DNA of 64,000 bases from Poecilobothrus nobilitatus. Its lineage: Eukaryota > Arthropoda > Insecta > Diptera > Dolichopodidae. Where the stretch lies: contig OX352773.1 in assembly GCA_947095535.1 (NCBI GenBank), positions 270,560,515-270,624,514 on the forward strand, written 5' to 3'. Positions 14,401-25,610 of this stretch are shown here, one piece after another (the first letter of the stretch is position 1; each line of letters opens with the position of its first letter). A model generated the notes under the pieces. That model saw only the letters and a program-made list of their open reading frames with translations. It searched no databases and had not been told where the DNA came from. Made by a program: the position numbers and the translations under genes.

Positions 14401-16070
14401 GGCTGAAAAATGCATTTAAATTTAGAAAAAAAAATTAGTTTTATGCAAATTTGTGGGAAATGGTAAATACCGTTTTTTACCGTGTTTAATATTTTTCTGT
14501 GAAACGTTCTGCCTGTTTACTTTCTTTTTTTTTTTTTTTGTTACAATTTTGAAAGTAGATTTTGGATACGGTCTTTCTGTTAAAAACAAAGTTGTATTGT
14601 TGCACAACTCTTTCTTTTATTGTTATTTCATTAAACCAGTTATCCTGCAGCTTAAATTTGCAATTTAGTTTTTAAATCTATTTGTAAGCACTTCTTACTA
14701 ATCAATACTTACCTTCTTTTAAAACTTTTTAAAAATAGGAACTTAAGTGGAACAGGAACAAGAAGATAAGTTTGAAATTTTTTTAATTAATTTAAAGTAT
14801 ACATATTATTTCAAAACAATATGAATTAAGTATTCATTCAATTTTGTAATTTAATTTTTCAAAAAGCATTACGAATTCCTAAAAAAAGAAATTTTTATTC
14901 TAGAAAAATTCAAAACTTTATTTAAGAAATTTTAGACGTTGAAGAAACACTTAACAATTAATTACTTTCATTCAATCTCATCTAAATGAATCTTTTTATA
15001 AACATTTTTTATAAGATAGAAGGATTCTGTTTCGTTCTTAATTAAAATAAGAAAAAATTTTATTCATCTTTTGCTTCAAAATATGTTTTTAACTTTTTAA
15101 GATTTCTATTTTCTTTAATTAATTCAAATTACCAGATTCAGGAACAGGACAAAAATGTATAAAACTTTTTTTACAGTCCTTTTTATTACTGTTTTTGTTT
15201 TTGTAACCAAAGTTATTTTTGACAAAGATAGAAAACATTTAAAAAGGTTATATTATGTATGTTGTAAATTACATTTCTTCAGTTTTCGTTGTTTTTTTTT
15301 TTTTTCATTAATCCAGAATATACAAACCAGAACAAACTAGAATATACAAAAACAATTTTAACTTTCAAATTAGTTTTTGTTTAATATCGCGAATATCCAG
15401 AAAAAGAAAATTAACTAAGAAAAAAATTTTTAAATCAAAAAATAAATTCTTTAATTTAACACTCTTGAAAGATTTTATTTTCTTTTTGGAGAATATCAAT
15501 TGATTGAAACAATATTGATTTGAGCCTCTGAAATTCGAGTTAAAAGTCATTTTTATCGATTTAAATTTATCAGTGTTTAAATTTGATTTAGGACCACAAT
15601 GAGGGTGTGCATCAATACTTTAATATTTAAATTCTATCAATAAGATGATGAATACCTAAGGTTGCAAATCAATAAGATGATGATTTAACTGAGGTTGCAG
15701 ACCATAGAATACTTAATAGAAAAAAAAATGGAAATTCCTGCTAGCTAAGTTCATAAAAAAGAATTATATAAGAATTTTCTTACATATTATGTATTTAGAG
15801 TTATTATTCTTAAAAGATGTGATGTTTATTATTTTGTGATGAAAATATTAATTGAAAGAGAAAGGGAAGGTTATCATATTTAAACTTTAAATAATTATGC
15901 AGGTATTTTTATATTCATTTTTGTTCATATTTATGGTGTACCAATTTTTTTTAGCCGAAAGTTTTCAAACTTTAAATTAAAGATACTGTAGTAATTGAAA
16001 AAAGCATTATTTTCCCTTGTTTATTTACTTTAAACAGCTGAAGCTTAGCAATGTACTGAACAAAAGAAAT
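11437..16070. other. AT-rich DNA, short tandem repeats only
   Basis: No gene seen. It contains an (ATC/TCA)n microsatellite at about 13926-13952 and a 32-bp direct duplication starting at 15636 and 15668 (ATCAATAAGATGATGA...GGTTGCA). The open frame reading His8 near 13930 is the microsatellite. Confidence 0.5.
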
Positions 16071-16074
16071 CAAA

Positions 16075-16440
16075 TGTACTTTTTTTATTTTAACTGAAAT
16101 TTTTTTTACTTTAAGTGAATATTTTTTATTTTAAGTGAAGAATCTTTATTTTAATTTATGATATATAAATATTTAAAATACATATACATATATTTTATTT
16201 TCGTAATATATATATTTATTTATTTGGAACTGATATTTATGTATATACCATACATATATATATAAATGTGCATTGTGTGTATTATTTTACTTTAACTTAA
16301 CTAATTACAAATGCCTTCACTTAAAGTGAAAAAAACTTCATTTAAAATAAAAATTTCTTCAGTTTAAGTAAAAAATCTCCCCTTAAAGTAAATCTCTCTT
16401 CACTTAAAATAAAAATGTCTACAGTTAAAGTAAAAAAGAT
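16075..16440. repeat. inverted arrays of a ~20-bp CTTTAAGTGAA motif
   Basis: The left part (about 16078-16160) repeats ACTTTAAGTGAAT / ATTTTAAGTGAAG spaced by T-runs. The right part (about 16315-16438) repeats the reverse form: TTCACTTAAAGTGAA, TTCATTTAAAATAAA, TTCAGTTTAAGTAAA, TTCACTTAAAATAAA, TACAGTTAAAGTAAA. The two arrays face each other around an AT-rich centre, a fold-back-like arrangement. No coding sequence or target duplication is evident. Confidence 0.55.
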
Positions 16441-18118
16441 GTAATATGAATAAAACGTTAATCACCATATAGATACCATGCACAATATATTTTTTTATAA
16501 CTTAAAAAGTATAAGACCATCCTGTTTACATGGTTGACATGGTCGAGATCAATTTAATATTAGTGTTATTTAATAGTTATAATCTGCTTATCATCAATAA
16601 TAAATTGACAATTAATGTACTAAACTAAAAATCCAGACAGCCACTGCAAACAAAAGTTTTAGTCTTTAATAAAAATTTTTAAAATGGATATTTACTATAA
16701 CTCATCGTCCAGAATTTGGTTTAAATGTTAATTAAAATCAAAATTCATGACTGAAAAACTAAACTATTATCGATTGTCTATGATTTGTACATATTTTCGG
16801 AATGTTGTAAAATATAAAAATTCAATTTATAGATATATAATTTTTAACTGTGGCTTATAGATTTACTTTAAATCATTTCAGCTGGATATTTTTATATTAC
16901 TCATTTTTAATTATATTAGGTAAAAACTTTTTACATTTTATTAAAATTTTTTATAATAATTTTGTCTTATGATAAAGAGAAACAACTATTTATTAGCATT
17001 TGTTTTATTTTCTAAGTTGGTATTTGATGACTTTGATCATAAAAAAGTTATAAAAAGCAAAGAATATATACTATGGGTATACTATGGTTATATACATTAT
17101 TATTATCTTGTATCAATGTTCTTTGTATAGTTATTGTAAAAAAAAAAAATAAAAAAATAAAAAACGAAATAGACGGAAACAAATAAAGAAACAAACAAAT
17201 AAAAATATAAAAAATACTGACAGCAAAGAAAACTAAAAAAAAAAAAAAATAACTTAAGGACTTTTGTATGAAAACAAAAATAAAGAAAACAATTAAAGGA
17301 ACATGAGATTATGTAAATATTAGAAAGAAAAGAAGAAAATAGTTATATAGAAAGAGAAGAGGGAAACCGAAGGCAAAACAAAAAAAAAAAAACAACATGG
17401 ACAATCAAAACTGAATTGAAATTAAGGGAACTGAAAAGTAAAAACTTAAAAAGAAAAATTAAATAATAAAACAAAATAAAAAGTTTAAATATTTTTTTAG
17501 CTTTCTTAATTCATTTTTTTTTTTTTTTTTTTATTAAATAAAAAATAGAAAACAAACAATTTTAAATTTAATATTATTTAATTTTGTATAACACAATCAT
17601 CATATTATTTAGCTGCTATATAATATAAATAATTTTTTTTTTTTTTTATTTTAATTTTAATAAAATTATATTTGTTTATTTACTTATTTAATTTTTTTTC
17701 CTAAATTTAATTTTGAATTTCGAAATAAAAAAAGAAAATATTTAAAGCTAACTGTAGATGCGTGCACTTGCAATTTTAGTTTAGTGAGTTTTTATTCTAC
17801 AAAAATGTCAAATGTCAAAATTATTTAAAGAGAACCATTTTATAACTTTACTTTTGCTACTCATTTATTGTAAATTTTAGACAAAAATAACAGAATGTTA
17901 TATAAAAAACTTGTCATAAGAAATTGTTATAAAATATTTTAGTAATATTGTTATTAAAATTTCTCGTACATACAAAATAAATAAAAACATGTATGCTTCT
18001 AAAATAAAAACGCTTATTGCTTTTATTTTTAAAATATATATAACATAGTTCAGAGAACATCTGCTAATTTAAAAAAAAAAAAATAAAAACTGCATTTAAA
18101 ATTATGAATTTTATATTG

Positions 18119-18310
18119 TTTTTTTTTTTTTTAGTTTATTCCCCTGTGTGGCTGGCAATGTGGCAAAGAAAATACACAATCTTTCCTTTTCAGGCGTGGC
18201 TGTAAATGTCGTAAGGAGGAATTATTCTTACTACGTGGGATTCGAACCGACACTCCTTCGGTATTTACAACTTATTTTATATGCTCTAACCCACTAGGAC
18301 ACCGAAAGTC
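18119..18310 (-). mobile_element. SINE family 2 copy (tRNA-derived), dsx male 3' side
   Basis: Member of a second tRNA-derived SINE family with four copies here. The minus-strand head reads ...GGTGTCCTAGTGGGTTAGAGC (box A region) and GGTTCGAATCC (complement of 18238-18248, box B). The body is CTACGTAGTAAGAATAATTCC... and ...ACAGCCACGCCTG, and the tail is represented on the plus strand by a T-run at 18119-18132. It lies about 360 nt downstream of the male dsx stop, so it may be transcribed as part of the male 3' UTR. Confidence 0.8.
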
Positions 18311-18544
18311 CAACTTGTATTTATTTTATAAAAAAAATTTGCTAAATAAGTACAACTTTTGGAATAGTATCGTCTAAAATTACAAGTGCTAACGTTTAAA
18401 TTAACAATTTTTAATTTTGAATAATTTTGTTTTTTAAATTTATTTATTTATTTTTTAAATTTAAATATAAGACGTTCTATTTTTTTTTTTTTTTTTTTAA
18501 GTTATTATTCGAATGTACTTATTTTAAAATAAAAGTTTTTATTA

Positions 18545-18550
18545 TTTATT
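18545..18550 (-). terminator. candidate AATAAA poly(A) signal for male dsx
   Basis: AATAAA on the minus strand about 125 nt downstream of the male stop codon. Such hexamers are frequent by chance in DNA this AT-rich, and Drosophila male 3' UTRs are long, so this is only the first candidate. Confidence 0.2.
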
Positions 18551-18673
18551 AATTATAATTTATTTTTGTATTTAATTTATATATTTAATTTTTTTTTTTT
18601 TATTATTTTTTTTTTTTTTATTAATTTTACTTACATTTAAATTTTACATAATTATGATTAAGATTAGGAATCG

Positions 18674-18960
18674 CTACGTTGAAACACCAGTTGTACTTGA
18701 TAAACTACTAGGAGGTCTTGGTGGCGGTTCAGGAGTTGTTGTTCTTGGTCTTATTGTTATTAATGATGGTGATCTAGGTGATGATAATGATGTTGTTGTT
18801 GTTGCTGATGTTGTTATATTACCATTATTTGTTAAATTGGTTATTGTTAAATTAGATGGTAAAATATTGTGTACACCTCCCAAACGTACAGGATAATTAA
18901 AATATGAATAATAATTATAATATAAATGTGTATATAACCGTGTATTACATAATCGTGTAG
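18674..18960 (-). CDS. dsx: doublesex male-specific terminal coding exon
   Basis: This exon encodes the male-specific C-terminus of DSX: a split Ala codon, 94 residues, then TAG. Near its start is LYYNYYSYF, which matches the conserved YYNYY of the Drosophila male tail (QIYYNYYTPM). The rest is Thr/Ser/Pro/Asn-rich (TTSATTTTS, RPRTTTPEPPPRPPSS), resembling the low-complexity Ser/Thr/Pro end of Drosophila DSX-M. At 95 residues it is clearly shorter than the roughly 150 of Drosophila. The acceptor is strong: a long T/C tract then TTTTTTATAG. Its phase (two bases completing a codon) fits the common exon at 47618-47761 exactly, across a 28,657-nt intron that contains the female exon. Identification is by motif and phase rather than alignment; the low-complexity part alone would not be diagnostic. 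Confidence 0.9.
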
Positions 18961-19006
18961 CTATAAAAAATTAAAAAAAAAAAAAAGAAAGAAAAAAAAA
19001 AAAATT
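18961..19006 (-). promoter_or_regulatory. dsx: strong male 3' splice site and polypyrimidine tract of dsx
   Basis: On the minus strand nearly 40 bases of T with a few C precede TATAG and the male exon, giving a near-ideal polypyrimidine tract. This fits constitutive, default use in the absence of Tra. Confidence 0.8.
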
Positions 19007-19929
19007 CATATTATTATCAAATATATAAAGTTATATAAGAATAAAATAATTTTCAGGAGCATTTTATTATTGAATTTTGAAAATATTCATTTCAAACATT
19101 TAAAATTAATGCATTTTCCTAATAATATAGAAATACATACATATAGATATATTATATATATCACATTTTATTTAATTATTTAATTAAATTATTTTTAATT
19201 TTAATAATATATTAATAAATTTTATATATATCTATATTTACATAAAATAAATGACTTAAACTAATTTTTTTAAAATTCAAATTAATATTTTTTTATTCAT
19301 ACATACATAATTTTATTTATTATTTCTTAATGCTATTTTTTTTTTAATTATAAAGGTCTAAATGATAATTGTATATATTTAAATGTATTTTAATTTTTTT
19401 TTAATTTATATAAAAGCATATATATAGAGTAAAAAAAAATTTAATTTATAGATAAATATAATTCATAGTTCAAAAAAAAAACAGGATGTTATTTAAATTA
19501 ATAAGAAAACTGCCATAATAACTAAAATAATATCGGGCAGAACTCAGAAGAATAATATAGGTGTCGATTAATGGCTTAATATACGTAAGTAGCTATCTAA
19601 ATAAAAATTTGAAAAATTCAAATAATTAAATATGTGTTAAATGTTGTAAGGGAACGTTCTTCGGTATTGTTGAAATGCAATTTATAAGCGAATACCGAAT
19701 TTAATTTCTAACGCGAAAATTATTTATTATATATGTATTTAAAATTGTTGTGTGGCAATTCGTTTGTGATTCGAATATCACGAATGTAGAACCATTTTCC
19801 ATCTCATGTGTTCCCCAAAATTGGTAATAATTATATTTTGAATTAATATAAGTTTAAAGAGAACATCAAAACCATCATTCACCATATTTCTGCATATCTT
19901 AAACCAATTTTTACTACATAACAGAATCT

Positions 19930-20105
19930 TCTCTTGTCCAAACTGTATACAACAGTACTAAATGTCCATAATCTATTGTTTGGTTAAAAAAATAGGTGGT
20001 CTTTAGTGAGTTTAAGTGCCACACCTTGTTTGAGGAATCGTACTCATACTGCTGCTCTTTCAGCATTTTTCGATAATTCTCACCTACCCCCATAAAGAAA
20101 AAATA
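19930..20105 (+). repeat. dispersed repeat of ~175 bp, copy 1
   Basis: Resembles 21545-21715 in the same orientation. Shared words in order are CTTG(T/C)CCAAAC, A(C/T)AGTACTAAA, CCAT(A/G)ATCTATT, TTTGGT(T/C)AAAAAA, GGTGGT, then TTTTTCGATAATTC / TTTTTCGATGATTC and (C)ACCTACCCCCA / (T)ACTTACCCTCA. The family is unrecognised and noncoding. Confidence 0.6.
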
Positions 20106-20973
20106 TAGTAATAAGGTTTAAATGATCAAATCAATGAAAATTCCAATTCACAATAGAATACTTGTTTGATTTCTGTTCAAGTTGATACAAAAAATAAATT
20201 AAATTTTTATTAATAAAATAAAATATTTTTACCTTTCAACATATTCATAGATTTTTACATTTAAAATTATTCATCCATCTCTAAACTGTATGAATTCATT
20301 GAACTTAAATTAATATAATGCAATTTTCAAGTGCCATTCAAATAAGTGTAACTTTTTTAAAACTGGTTCTTTTTTATAACATAAAAAATTTGAGATAAAA
20401 ATGGAAATAAGTAGGTATATATAAGCAATTTTCACCATTTATTATACATAATTAACTTAATAAATATGTACACACACTTATATATACATACATATTACAT
20501 TTTAAATTAAAGATAAAAAAATTTAAAGAATTAAAAAAGAAATATTAAAAAAAAAAGAAAAAAATGTATGCGTGCACTTTATTTATTTAGTTTTTTTTTT
20601 TATTACACAGTAAAAAGTCATAAAAACTCGATTTCGTGTAAAACAAAGTTTCGAAAAGGACTCTTCCAGATTGCACCACAATTTTAAAATGTTGCTTTAT
20701 CATGTATTCCTTATATGTACATGTATATATATAAACATACATATATATTTTTAGTTAATTAGTTACTTAATTGTTCTAAAAGCAGCCGCATTTCATTTTA
20801 TATAATTAGTTTATGGCACATAGATGAATTAATGAATGGTATCATTGTTTGGATAGCCTCAAGGACTTATTAGTGATAATGATTTTTTTTTTTTTTTTTG
20901 AGTAAAATATTATTTGTGTCGCTGTTGTTCATGGGGATCAGTGCAATTCAACAAATTACAATTGAAATTATTT

Positions 20974-21004
<31 letters not shown>

Positions 21005-21544
21005 TCTTATATAGCAATTATTATAATGTTTGCTGAATCTAAAGTGAAGTTAAATAAATTTTTTCGAAATTCAAATTCATTTTAATAGGTTTCATTAGTT
21101 TTCCAGTTATTAGAACTTTTTTTTTTTAATATGTGTAGCAAAAATAAATAAAATTTTATGATTTTCTAATTATTTTATTACAAATTGCTACAATTATTAA
21201 AATTATAACAATTAGGAAATTTTATAAGAGTTTCCAAATTATTGTCATAGCCAGGATCGCTATGACATCAATTCATATTTGTAAATAAAATATTAAATAT
21301 TCATAAAAAATTTAACAATATAGCATTTATAAATAAACATTCAATAGATTGCCGAGCAACATCAATTAAGTAAAATAAAAACCCTAGGGATTGTTTTTTA
21401 GTTTTCTTCTGAATGAGATTTGGATCCAAAAAAAAAAAAAAATTAAATCAACATAATTTAATCGAACAATAATTTTGCATTAAGAAAAGAACTGTGGATT
21501 AACCTGACAATCAAAGTACTGTATATATTTAATTGAAACTTAAC

Positions 21545-21715
21545 TTGCCTTGCCCAAACAATACAATAGTACTAAAGGTTCCATGATCTATTATTTGGTC
21601 AAAAAAGGGAGGTGGTTCAAGTCACACAAAATCATAGAAGACTCATGCTCGTTCCACTCCTTTATCGTGTTTTTCGATGATTCCTACTTACCCTCACAAA
21701 AAAGACAAAAAAAAT
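21545..21715 (+). repeat. dispersed repeat of ~175 bp, copy 2
   Basis: Second copy of the repeat at 19930-20105. It overlaps a 62-codon open frame that has no counterpart in copy 1, so the frame is not considered a gene. Confidence 0.6.
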
Positions 21716-24700
21716 ACAATGAACTTAAGGTTTCTTAAATATGGCATATCAAATATATTGAATAATTTCTACCAGAGATTTTATTAAATTCACGAATAAA
21801 CAAAATCGTAATTTATATAGGCGGATAAATGGATTTTTAAAATAATGTGGTCTTAAATTTTATGGTGATTACTAAAATTAAATACAAATTGATTTGGAAA
21901 TTTGTTGGAATTCGCTATAATAATTTTTTAGAACTAAATTTAATTTTATTATGTCGAAATAGTTTTTATTGTGCCTTTGTGGCATAAATACTAATGATAC
22001 GTGAACATAACGTCGAAAAAAAAATTACGTACTTCGGTATTTATTTGTGACAGCACATACAAGAGGCTTAACATTTACAAATACCAAAAATATACCTTAT
22101 AAAAAAAAAGAATTTAAATTCAATTTAAAGGCAAAAATTTATGCGCTTATGCTTAAAATATTAGAAATTTAAGTAATGGTTTTATAAAAAAAATAATATT
22201 ATTTTATATTTAAATGACATGTTATTGTTACATAAATTTCAATAATTAAAACAAAAAAAAAAAAAAAACATAAAAATACAATTTCTGAATTAAGTAATTA
22301 TAACTTTATAAGCAATAATGCCAGTTATATTCTTGGTAATATTTAAATTTGTTGGATAATTATTATTATTAGCCTAAAAACATAGAATCATTAACAATGA
22401 ATGAATTATTATATAATTTAATTGTAAATTTAATATAACTTTTATTAAATAATACATTTTCATACGAAATAAAACTATAGTTAATCAGATCTATACGCAG
22501 GATTTCTAGGAAATGCTTTAGGAAATTTTAAAATTTAGTTACTTACTAATATAATTTCAAAATTATTTAATTTTTATGCTATTTTAGAGGTTAATTAAGA
22601 TCAATTGTAAAAACAATAATTTGTAAACAACAAAAAAAAAAAAAATAAAAAAAAAAAAGAAGAATTTATAAAATAATAATTTAAAAGTCTTAATTTATGT
22701 TCTGTAAGTGAGTAAAATTTTTTGTAATAGATTTTTTTTTTTATTTTTTTTTTTTATTACAAAATTTTCTTATTATTTTTTTTTTCTTTAATTTAAAATT
22801 CTATAGTGTGGTGGATTTTTATAGTAATTTTGTAAATTATAGTCATGTTATTTAATTTGATATAATATATAAGTGTATAGTCTAATATGAATAATACATA
22901 ATTATCTGGAAATATATGTATAAAAACATGGTGTTTTTGTTAGTTAGGGGTAGTGTTAAGTAAGTTTTCCATAGCTCTTCAGAGCTTTATACCTATATAT
23001 ACTATTCAGAGAGATTGAAAATTCTTTAAATGGTTCAAAGTAATTATAAGATTTTTGTTTGTAATGGATTTTGAACATTTTAGGTTTTAGTCCTGTCTGT
23101 CACTTACACATATATATATATATATATATAAAGTTATGTTAATATGTTTTAAAAATATGTATTATGTAATCCCATAAAAAAAGAAAATAATATAATTTAA
23201 GAACATGAAATATTTATTTTTTCCTAAAAGATAACATAGCCCAACTTAATGGATTATATTTATTATTTATTATAATATATACATTTTATGTATAGAATCG
23301 TTATAACTGTCTTATTACCATTTTAGTGAAACTAAATAATAATAAAATTGAAATTAAGTTTTTTAAAAGACTTTGTATAGATGAGGTCTTACCAATTAAT
23401 CGGATATCGTGACATAAAAAGAAAAGGTAGAATAAAAAGAGGTTTAAAGCATATATGATTTTTCCTAATTTGGTCTTCCTTATTCCTATATATATTAAAT
23501 AACATTCATTAAACACCATGTATATATATTTTTTTTTTTTTTTTTTGAAAGTAGAAAAGTATATATAGAAAATATAAAAAAATAATAATTTTATATATAT
23601 ATTATTTCTGTTTAAATTAAATGTAATAAGAAGTCATAAGTTGTTGCAATTGTGACTGCAATTCAAAAAAAAAAAAAAAAATTTTTTTTTTTTGTTTTCA
23701 AGATGAAAGAGAAAAAGAGAAAAAAAAAACATTGAAATAAAACCTAGAAATTTTTACGATTAAGTAATAAAAATGGGTAGTAAAATTTCATATATTTCAT
23801 TTATTCTATATTAAGTGCATATATACATATATCATCATATTATTATATGAGTGTATCTATATTTATATGGTATTATTATTATGGACTTAATACAAAATAT
23901 AAAATAAAAAAAAAACAAAAAACAAAAAACTGAAACAAAAAGAAAAATGAAAATCGAATTTAGTTAATTGCAAAATTACATTACGAAAATTATTATTTTT
24001 TTTATACCCACGAACGATTTTTTTCTAAATTTCATATTATTATTTTTTCAATAGCATTCAACTTGAATTATAAAATTTATTTTGAATTTATAATGTTATA
24101 GTGCCTAAAAGTATGCAGTATACTCATTCCGGTTTATTTATTTTTTATTTCATATCTGAGTAAATTAATTTTATTTAGAATTTCTAAGGAGTTATAATAA
24201 ATTTCTTATACACCAGAATAATTTAAGGAGCATGAAGACGATGTCCTTAAATATCCGTAAAGAACTCTTTAGTATAATAACTTCTATAGTTGAGTATTTG
24301 AACAGAAAATTTTTATGTAATTTTTGTGTTATATAAAATTGATATAATTTTTTAGAGAATTGATTTTCGAATATCTGAATCTTAAATATTTAATTTTGGG
24401 ATTAATATTTTTGATATATATTTGTATATAATATATCTTACAGTTGTTTCGTATAAAGCTTTGTTTTTTGTTATTACTACTAAGATCACTTAACAATAGG
24501 AAGAATATGTGAAGGTCTATATACACTATGGCTTATATTATCTTGTTTTTGTTATTTAATTTTTCAGTACAAAAATATGAGACATTTTCAATTTACGATC
24601 ATATTAGAAAAAATAAATGTTTTGACGTAGGATGTTAACATGACATTTTGTCTGCCATTTTGTTGTGAAATTTTAAAATTGAATTTTTAATGACAAATAT

Positions 24701-24762
24701 TTTAAGAGTATTTTAATGTGTAGTAAATAAAACTGCTGAGTACATATGTTGCAAACTATGCA

Positions 24763-24972
24763 AGAAACATTTATTTTTTTTAGTACATTTCTCTGCCACA
24801 TGAATGTGAACAAGAAATTGCACAGCCTTTTCTTTACAAGCGTGGTTGTAAATGTAAGGGGGAATAACTCTTACGACGTGTGTGGGATTCGAACCCACAC
24901 TCTCTTGGTGCTTACAGCGTATTTTATACGTTCTTACCCTATACGCCACCGAGGCCTCCGCGAGAAACGTTT
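24763..24972 (-). mobile_element. SINE family 2 copy (tRNA-derived), best preserved
   Basis: The minus strand starts GAGGCCTCGGTGGCGTATAG, has box B GGTTCGAATCC (complement of 24885-24895), then ACGTCGTAAGAGTTATTCCC, TTTACAACCACGC and a tail seen as plus-strand T-rich DNA at 24772-24781. Near-perfect 10-bp direct repeats, AGAAACATTT at 24763-24772 and AGAAACGTTT at 24963-24972, flank it and are read as the target-site duplication. Open frames on both strands here are artefacts. Confidence 0.85.
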
Positions 24973-25264
24973 GATAAAAGTTTTTAGTTAAAATTTGTTT
25001 GCAATATGTGTATAAGACTTGATTTTGTTTAGCTTTGTATTTACAATACAATAATTCATTTAAACTTAAGATTCAAAAACTTGAGTGTTAATGCTTTGAG
25101 AATTTGTCCTTTTGCTATTTTGCCATATTACACAAGTATCAAAAACCTTTAAAAGAAGTAATAAAGTAATTTCAAACAGATATCTCCTGATTAAACGGTA
25201 TAATCGATTAAAATTAAACTTTGTAAATGTGGGGGAAATATACATATATATGCAGTAGAAATTA

Positions 25265-25610
25265 GGTGTGGGAAAAAAGTTATTCGATTCGTCAAACCGT
25301 TACAACAGCACAAAAGCATTTTCGATTTTTTTTTCGTTTTTTCATTCGTTTAAAAATGGTTTGACCGATTAACTTCAAAGTTCGTATATGTAAGCTTTTC
25401 TTCGATTGACTGTTGGCTGTTATAACAACAGAATTAGAATTAGTTAACCCGTTCCGGTACGAAGATGTGTCAACATTTTTTATAAGTGCATTTTGTTCAA
25501 TCATGTACAGGTTTTCTTTGACCCGAAACGAACGGTACAACATCTTTTTAAAGATCTTTTGGTTTTTGACTCTCAATTCCAAGTGATTTGATTGATTTAT
25601 TTCAAACTTT
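25265..25610. other. less AT-rich block of unknown origin
   Basis: Base composition is visibly less AT-rich than its surroundings, with CG-containing words (TCGTCAAACCGTTAC, CCCGTTCCGGTACG, CCCGAAACGAACGG). A 96-codon open frame on the minus strand (25292-25582) has no recognisable domain. The phrase TTGACCGATTAACTTCAAA resembles noncoding insect transposon sequence. It is most likely a fragment of an unrecognised repeat. Confidence 0.4.

Larger units (their letters stand above)
19007..24762 (-). other. dsx male intron, region nearest the male exon
   Basis: AT-rich intron DNA with (AT)n microsatellites at about 20977-21004 and 23110-23130, long poly(T)/poly(A) runs, and the dispersed repeat pair at 19930-20105 and 21545-21715. 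No other gene was seen. Confidence 0.6.

Noticed and set aside
18654..18896. 80-codon plus-strand open frame rich in Gly/Val/Asp
   Set aside because: It is the antisense shadow of the male dsx exon, whose minus-strand reading has a matching splice acceptor, phase and conserved motif.
24713..25051. 112-codon minus-strand frame and 81-codon plus-strand frame
   Set aside because: Both read through SINE family 2; the equivalent frame in the copy at 50510 reflects shared repeat sequence.
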